64,000 nt of DNA, taken from Streptomyces lydicus. Lineage in GTDB: Bacteria > Actinomycetota > Actinomycetes > Streptomycetales > Streptomycetaceae. The notes below the pieces were generated by a model. That model made no database searches, was not told the DNA's origin, and saw only the letters and a list, made by a program, of their open reading frames with translations. The DNA lies in contig NZ_JNZA01000006.1 of NCBI RefSeq assembly GCF_000717345.1, positions 157,139 to 221,138 on the forward strand, in the 5' to 3' direction. Positions 59,023 through 64,000 of the stretch are shown piece by piece (positions within the stretch are counted from its first letter, which is position 1; each line of letters begins with the position of its first letter). Made by a program: the position numbers and the translations under genes.

Positions 59023-59094
59023 GGGGCGGAGGGTAGGGGGAAACGGCAGGCACCGCCACGACGGGGCGGCTTCCGTGACCCGGCCGTTAAGGCG

Positions 59095-61569
59095 TCAGGC
59101 GGGGAACCGGCGCGCCACCCAGCGCCAGCCGGCCTCCAGCAGGGCCGCCGCGACCACCGCGACGGCCACCGCCACCCACGGCATCGTCGTACCCACCAGC
59201 CGCAGCGCGAAGAAGTGCTGCAACCACGGCGTGACCAGGACGACCAGGAACGCCGCCGCCATCGCCCCGACCAGGACGACCCGCCACCAGGTGTAGGGGC
59301 GGGCGATGATCACCAGCACCCACAGCGCGGCGAGGAACAGGGTCAGGGTGGCGGCGCTGGTCTGGGCGGACAGCGCGCCGGGCCCGCTGTAGTACGCGCG
59401 GGCCAGCAGATAGGTGGCGAACGCGGCGACGCCGACGATCAGGCCCGACGGGATCGCGTACCGCATCACCCGGCGGACGAAGTGCGGGCGGGCCCGCTCC
59501 CTGTTGGGAGCCAGGGCGAGGAAGAACGCCGGCACGCCGATGGTGAGGGTCGACAGCAGCGTCAGATGCCGCGGCAGATACGGGTACGGGATCTGCCAGC
59601 AGGCAACCAGGATGGCGAGCAGCACCGAATAGACCGTCTTGGTGAGGAACAGGGTGGCGACACGGGTGATGTTGCCGATGACCCGACGCCCCTCGGCCAC
59701 CACCGAGGGCAGCGTCGCGAAACTGTTGTCCAGCAGAACGATCTGGGCGACGGCCCGGGTGGCCTCGGCACCGGAACCCATCGCGACGCCGATGTCCGCG
59801 TCCTTCAGGGCGAGGACATCGTTGACGCCGTCCCCGGTCATCGCGACGGTGTGGCCACGCACCTGGAGGGCGCCGACCATGTCCCGCTTCTCCTGCGGGG
59901 TGACCCGCCCGAAAACGGTGGTCTCGTCGAGCGCCGCGGCCCTCGCCTCCCGCTCGGCGGGCAGCCCGCGCGCGTCCACGGCGGCGTCCGCACCCGGCAG
60001 ACCGAGCTTGGCGGCCACCGCACCCACCGACACCGCGTTGTCACCAGAGATGATCTTGGTGGCGACGCCCTGCTCGCCGAAATAGCGCAACGTGTCGGGG
60101 GCCTCGCGCCGCAGCCGCTGTTCGAGGACGACCAGCGCCGCCGGCTGCACGTCCCGGCTGAGGTCGGGACCGTCCAGCTCCCGCGCGGTGCGCGCCAGGA
60201 GCAGCACCCGCAGCCCCTGCGCGTTGAGGTCGTCGACCTCCGCGAGGCGGGAGTCACCGGACCGCAGCAGGACATCCGGGGCACCCAGCAGCCAGGTCGT
60301 CCGCGCACCGTCGGGGCCCGCCAGGACCGCCCCGCTGTACTTGCGGGCGGACGAGAACGGGAGAGCCCCGGCGACCCGCCAGCCGTCGGGCGCCGGATAG
60401 GCGTCGATGATCGCCTGGAGCGACGCATTGGGACGCGGATCGGCCGCACCGAGCGCGCCGAGAACCTGCCCCAGGTACGCCGCATCGCCACTCTCCTGCG
60501 CACCGTCCCCGCCCCCCTCCCGGCCCTCCGGCGCAGCGGCGGAACCCAGGGGCCGGAGCGCGCTGACGTCCATACCGCCCTCGGTGAGGGTGCCGGTCTT
60601 GTCCAGGCAGACGACGTCGACCCGCGCCAAGCCCTCGATGGCGGGGAGTTCCTGCACCAGGCAGTGCTTGCGGCCCAGCCGGACCACACCGACGGCGAAG
60701 GCCACGGAGGTGAGCAGCACCAGCCCTTCCGGGATCATCGGCACGATCCCGGCGACCATCCGGCGGACCGCCGCGTCACCGGGCAGCCCGAGCGTCAGCA
60801 GATGGCTGACGATCAGGCCGATCGCGGTCGGCACCATCATCCAGGTGACGTACTTGAGGATCCGGCTGATGCCGGTGCGCAGCTCGGAGTGGACCAGGGT
60901 GAAGCGGCTGGCCTCCTCGGCGAGCTGGGCCGCGTACGCCGCACGGCCGACCTTGGTCGCGGTGAACGCACCACCGCCGGCGGCCACGAAACTGCCGGAC
61001 ATCACCGCATCGCCGGGCTTCTTGACGACCGGATCGGCCTCGCCCGTCAGCAGCGATTCATCGATCTCCAGGCCGTCGCTCTCCAGGACCTCGCCGTCGA
61101 CCACGACCTTGTCGCCGGGACCGAACTCGATCACGTCACCGAGGACGACCTCGGAGGTGGGGACCGGCCGGGCCACGCCGTCGCGCCGGACGGCCGGCTT
61201 CGCCTCCCCGATGACGGCCAGCTTGTCCAGGGTCTTCTTGGCGCGCAGCTCCTGGACGATGCCGATGCCGGTGTTGGCGACGATCACGAAGCCGAACAGG
61301 CCGTCCTGGATCGGGCCGATGACCAGGATGATCGCGAAGAGCACGCCGATGATCGCGTTGAAGCGGGTGAAGACGTTGGCGCGGACGATGTCGACCGTGG
61401 AGCGGGACGAGCGGACCGGTACGTCGTTGACCTCGCCACGGGCGACCCGCGCCGCCACCTCGTCGGCGGTCAGGCCCGGATGGACCGGCTCCCGCCCGGT
61501 CCGCCGGACCGGCTCACCGCCACCCGGCCCGGGACGTCCGCCGGCCCCGGCCCTCGCCCGCTCCGTCAT
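59095..61569 (-). CDS. ctpE: P-type ATPase similar to mycobacterial CtpE
   Basis: An 824-residue cation-transporting P-type ATPase. The phosphorylated Asp is D323 in DKTGT; the actuator loop reads LLTGEADP (174-181 region, TGE conserved), and the hinge GDGVNDVLALKDADIGVAMG is intact. The PEGL motif in helix 4 (280-283) and the ESDGLEIDESLLTGEADPV segment match CtpE, which mediates calcium uptake in mycobacteria. There is no N-terminal metal-binding CxxC domain, so a heavy-metal pump is excluded. Eight or more membrane helices are seen. ATG 61569 is chosen; the upstream open frame adds a Pro-rich non-family tail. The cation is inferred from the family only. Confidence 0.85.
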   Translation of the reverse strand: MTERARAGAGGRPGPGGGEPVRRTGREPVHPGLTADEVAARVARGEVNDVPVRSSRSTVDIVRANVFTRFNAIIGVLFAIILVIGPIQDGLFGFVIVANTGIGIVQELRAKKTLDKLAVIGEAKPAVRRDGVARPVPTSEVVLGDVIEFGPGDKVVVDGEVLESDGLEIDESLLTGEADPVVKKPGDAVMSGSFVAAGGGAFTATKVGRAAYAAQLAEEASRFTLVHSELRTGISRILKYVTWMMVPTAIGLIVSHLLTLGLPGDAAVRRMVAGIVPMIPEGLVLLTSVAFAVGVVRLGRKHCLVQELPAIEGLARVDVVCLDKTGTLTEGGMDVSALRPLGSAAAPEGREGGGDGAQESGDAAYLGQVLGALGAADPRPNASLQAIIDAYPAPDGWRVAGALPFSSARKYSGAVLAGPDGARTTWLLGAPDVLLRSGDSRLAEVDDLNAQGLRVLLLARTARELDGPDLSRDVQPAALVVLEQRLRREAPDTLRYFGEQGVATKIISGDNAVSVGAVAAKLGLPGADAAVDARGLPAEREARAAALDETTVFGRVTPQEKRDMVGALQVRGHTVAMTGDGVNDVLALKDADIGVAMGSGAEATRAVAQIVLLDNSFATLPSVVAEGRRVIGNITRVATLFLTKTVYSVLLAILVACWQIPYPYLPRHLTLLSTLTIGVPAFFLALAPNRERARPHFVRRVMRYAIPSGLIVGVAAFATYLLARAYYSGPGALSAQTSAATLTLFLAALWVLVIIARPYTWWRVVLVGAMAAAFLVVLVTPWLQHFFALRLVGTTMPWVAVAVAVVAAALLEAGWRWVARRFPA

Positions 61570-61714
61570 GCCCTCGACGTTACGGGCGGACGGCGCCAGG
61601 CACCTGCTGGAAGGGGGCGGGGCAGCCGTGCGGAAGGGGGGAGGGGCGGGCGGGGGCAACCGGCTTCAACCGGTCGTTGGGGCGGCTGTCGACTGTCGGC
61701 TGTCGGCCGTCGGG

Positions 61715-61978
61715 TCAGGAGGGGTCGGCGGTCGCCGCCGCGGCGCGCTTGATCGCGGCGTCGCGCTTGCGGACGTACCAGATGCCGAGCAGTCCCAGGC
61801 CGCCGCCGGCCAGACAGGTCCACACCCACCAGGCGTGGCCGTTGTCGGCGTACCAGCCGTAGAAGGGAAGCTGGCCGAGGAAGAGCACGAACCAGATGAT
61901 CGTGCCGCCGATGATCGTCCCGACGACGGGGCCCTCCAGGGGCGCCGGGGCCTCGCGCAGTTCGGACTTCTTCCACAT
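61715..61978 (-). CDS. DUF2530 small membrane protein
   Basis: An 87-residue protein with two membrane helices (GTIIGGTIIWFVLFLGQLPF and WVWTCLAGGGLGLLGIWYV) and a basic C-terminus (RKRDAAIKRAAAATADPS). The form EAPAPLEGPVVGTIIGGTIIWFVLF fits DUF2530 of actinobacteria; function unknown. ATG 61978 (MWKKSELREAPAP) is chosen, as upstream codons encode a Pro/Gly-rich stretch without family likeness. It is divergent from the NCS2 permease, with which it often occurs. Confidence 0.75.
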   Translation of the reverse strand: MWKKSELREAPAPLEGPVVGTIIGGTIIWFVLFLGQLPFYGWYADNGHAWWVWTCLAGGGLGLLGIWYVRKRDAAIKRAAAATADPS

Positions 61979-62305
61979 GGTGCCCAGCTTACGGGGGACG
62001 ACTTCGGCGCCGGACGGTGGAGCCCACGGGACGGAGGCCGGGGTCAGGAAGGGGCCGGGCGTCGGCCGAAGGGGCGACCCCCGCGGACCGGAGGCAGCCG
62101 GCGGCCCCGTACGGCACAAGGATCCAGCGGTGGTCTACGCGCGGAGATAGCGATCACTGCATTGTTTATTCATACTGAACCTTTCTGGATCTGACTGGAT
62201 TGGATCGTCGATTCATCCAAGGTGATCCGGATATCCATGTTCTGTACGTGTTCCGGGCCCTCGGGCCCCCGCGCCTGCCCAGGCCCGTCCGACTGAGGTC
62301 CCCGC
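61979..62305. promoter_or_regulatory. Promoter region of the NCS2 permease
   Basis: About 330 bases between divergent genes. The right half is AT-rich (TGTTTATTCATACTGAACC). An inverted repeat TTGGAT-N9-ATCCAA lies at 62200-62220 and CTGGAT is repeated around 62185-62199. These suggest a regulator site for the purine permease. I could not identify a purine riboswitch. Confidence 0.5.
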
Positions 62306-63778
62306 ATGTCCCCCTCGGCCACCACGCCGGTCGACACCCTTGAGAACCCAGCTCCCGAGCCCCCCAAGAACGGCTTGGACCGCTTCTTCAAGATCTCCGA
62401 GCGGGGGTCGACGGTAAGCCGCGAACTCCGCGGCGGCCTGGCGACGTTCTTCGCGATGGCCTACATCATCGTGCTGAACCCGATCATCCTCGGCTCCGGA
62501 GTCGACAAGTTCGGTCACCATCTGGACAACGGTCAGCTCGTCACCGCCACCGCGCTGATGGCCGGCCTGAGCACCGTCCTGATGGGCGTCATCGGCAACG
62601 TCCCGATCGCCATCGCCGCCGGCCTCGGCATCAACGCCGTGGTCTCGCTCCAGCTCGCCCCCAAGATGAGCTGGCCGGACGCGATGGGCATGGTCGTGCT
62701 CGCCGGTCTGGTGCTGATGATCCTCGTCGCCTCCGGCCTGCGGCAGCGCGTGATGGACGCGATCCCCAACGGCCTGCGGCGCGCCATCGCCATCGGCATC
62801 GGACTCTTCATCTCGCTGATCGGCCTCGTCGACTCGGGCTTCGTCAGCCGCAACCCGGACGCCGCACACACCACCGTCCCGATGAGCCTGGGCCAGGGCG
62901 GCCAGCTCCAGGGCTGGCCGGTGCTGGTCTTCGTCCTCGGCCTGGCGCTGATGTTCGTGCTGATCGTGCGCAAGACCAAGGGCGCGATCCTGATCGGCAT
63001 GGTCACCATGGCCGTCGTCGCGATCATCCTCAACGCCGTCACCAACACCCCGGACGCGGCCTGGGGCTTGGCGGTCCCCAACGTCCCCGAGAAGATCATC
63101 GGCGCCCCGGACTTCGGCCTGATCGGTCACATCAGCCTCTTCGGCGGCTTCAAGGAAGTCGGCGTGCTGACCGGCTGCCTCTTCGTCTTCACCGTGCTGC
63201 TCTCCGGCTTCTTCGACGCGATGGGCACCATCATCGGCGTCGGCGAGGAGGCCGGGCTGCTGGACAACGAGACCGGCAACCTGCCGAACATGGGCCGGAT
63301 CCTCATGGTCGACGGCATCGCCGTCGCGGGCGGCGGCTTCGGCTCCGCCTCCGCCAACACCTGCTTCGTGGAGTCCACGGCCGGCGTCGGCGAGGGCGCC
63401 CGTACGGGCCTGGCGAACCTGATGACCGGCGGGCTCTTCCTGCTCTCGCTGATCTTCACGCCGCTGGCGACCGTCGTCCCGTCGCAGGCGGCGACCCCCG
63501 CGCTGCTCGTCGTCGGCTTCCTGATCATGGCCGCCAACGTCAAGGACATCGACTGGGCCGACGCCACCGTCGGCATCCCGGCCTTCCTGACGATCATCTC
63601 GATGCCGTTCACCTACAGCATCACCAACGGCATCGGCATCGGTGTCCTGGCCTTCATCCTGCTGCGCACCGCCACCGGCCGCTTCAAGGAGATCCCCTGG
63701 CTGCTGGACGTCGTCGGCCTCTGCTTCCTGGTGTACTTCCTGCTGCACCCCATCGAGCTGGCGCTCGGCGTCAAGTAG
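62306..63778 (+). CDS. NCS2-family (AzgA-type) purine permease
   Basis: A 490-residue membrane protein of the AzgA/PbuG branch, which import hypoxanthine, guanine or adenine with protons. It shows RGGLATFFAMAYIIVLNPIIL, TALMAGLSTVLMGVIGNVPIAIAAGLGINAVVSLQL, SGFFDAMGTIIGVGEEAGLL and GGGFGSASANTCFVESTAGVGEGARTGL, all conserved AzgA segments with substrate-contacting residues. About 12 membrane helices are predicted. GAGGT lies upstream of ATG 62306. The gene is divergent from the DUF2530 gene and lies behind a palindrome-bearing promoter region, so it is probably regulated, but the regulator is not in the window. Confidence 0.92.
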   Translation: MSPSATTPVDTLENPAPEPPKNGLDRFFKISERGSTVSRELRGGLATFFAMAYIIVLNPIILGSGVDKFGHHLDNGQLVTATALMAGLSTVLMGVIGNVPIAIAAGLGINAVVSLQLAPKMSWPDAMGMVVLAGLVLMILVASGLRQRVMDAIPNGLRRAIAIGIGLFISLIGLVDSGFVSRNPDAAHTTVPMSLGQGGQLQGWPVLVFVLGLALMFVLIVRKTKGAILIGMVTMAVVAIILNAVTNTPDAAWGLAVPNVPEKIIGAPDFGLIGHISLFGGFKEVGVLTGCLFVFTVLLSGFFDAMGTIIGVGEEAGLLDNETGNLPNMGRILMVDGIAVAGGGFGSASANTCFVESTAGVGEGARTGLANLMTGGLFLLSLIFTPLATVVPSQAATPALLVVGFLIMAANVKDIDWADATVGIPAFLTIISMPFTYSITNGIGIGVLAFILLRTATGRFKEIPWLLDVVGLCFLVYFLLHPIELALGVK

Positions 63779-64000
63779 CGAACGGACGCCCGCGGGCATC
63801 CTCCGGATCCGCCCGTGCGCACACCGCCTCCTCCTGCTTGCTCCTGTCTCCTCCTCGCCGTCTCTCCGTCGCCTCCTTCCCCCGCCGCTCTCCTCTTCCT
63901 CTACGGGAACGAACACGGAGAGTAATTAGTTTCCTAGGGGATGTAGCGGAGGGTGAAGGGTTGGGGAGGGAGGCGGGGGGTGGAGGGGCTGCCCCCCCCC
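63779..64000. other. Right-edge intergenic region with CT/GA tracts
   Basis: About 220 bases at the window edge. A pyrimidine-rich stretch (about 63824-63902) is followed by an AT-rich core AGTAATTAGTTTCCTAGGGG (63921-63940) and a purine-rich stretch (about 63949-63990). The AT-rich core looks like the promoter of a regulator gene lying beyond the edge. No gene is seen. Confidence 0.45.

Noticed and set aside
58576..61752. A 1058-codon plus-strand frame opposite the P-type ATPase
   Set aside because: It is antisense to an ATPase with all catalytic motifs, and its product is Arg/Gly/Asp-rich with no domain.

Overview
The window is chromosomal DNA from a Streptomyces or a very close relative. 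It is strongly GC-rich with GC-saturated third codon positions, uses many GTG starts, and carries Streptomyces-type genes (cdgB, a lone groEL2, mqnD/mqnB of the futalosine pathway, DUF397/XRE pairs). From memory the gene order resembles the cdgB - nagKA - otsAB - groEL2 - mqnDB part of the S. coelicolor chromosome; this could not be checked here. I saw no tRNA, rRNA, CRISPR array, insertion sequence or prophage, so this looks like core or near-core chromosome rather than an island.

Layout. 1-3.7 kb: a flavin reductase-like fragment, then the diguanylate cyclase gene cdgB behind Crp-like and BldD-like sites, then a membrane-anchored carbohydrate-binding protein. 3.8-9.3 kb: a secreted SH3-like protein and the amino-sugar operon nagK-nagA-pfkB, with a DasR-type site in front and a divergent sugar-binding lipoprotein. 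9.5-14.8 kb: a DUF3263 protein, otsB, a polysaccharide deacetylase/PuuE-like protein, otsA and gpgS (trehalose and glucosylglycerate metabolism). 14.9-16.7 kb: a SAM-I riboswitch in front of a threonine-synthase-like enzyme and a ThiS/MoaD-like sulfur carrier. 17.1-19.4 kb: a cold-shock gene and groEL2 with two CIRCE operators. 19.7-22.1 kb: a DUF998 membrane protein and an FG-GAP secreted protein. 22.1-25.8 kb: the MurNAc operon rpiR-murQ-murP with a leaderless-looking promoter and palindromic operator. 25.9-32.2 kb: small conserved genes, a PNPOx-like protein, two MFS exporters, an HD hydrolase, a CutC-family gene with a DasR-like site, and an ArsR regulator. 32.3-42.6 kb: a HelD/HelR-type helicase with an in-frame repeat at its N-terminus, a GT87 mannosyltransferase, an XPB helicase with a neighbouring helicase-associated/WYL-like protein, and a HAAS-like membrane protein. 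42.7-46.9 kb: a four-gene iron-siderophore ABC importer. 47-53.6 kb: a HAD phosphatase, a CspA-like protein, mqnD-mqnB, a lipoprotein, an MFS protein and a DUF3027 protein. 53.8-57.1 kb: a 1098-residue sacsin/Hsp90-like ATPase. 57.1-58.9 kb: a DUF5753 XRE regulator with DUF397 partner and two divergent small genes. 59-63.8 kb: a CtpE-like P-type ATPase, a DUF2530 protein and an NCS2 purine permease.

How the parts work together. Cell-wall and chitin sugar salvage is the clearest theme: nagK, nagA, pfkB and a lipoprotein under a DasR-type site, the separate MurNAc import and etherase operon whose product feeds the GlcNAc-6-P pool, and a second DasR-type site in front of the CutC-family gene. 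The most unusual unit is the SAM riboswitch, threonine-synthase fold and sulfur carrier, which points to homocysteine/methionine synthesis rather than threonine synthesis. The most unusual DNA-level feature is a repeat core shared between the groEL2 upstream region and the translated N-terminus of the HelD-like helicase, 17 kb away.
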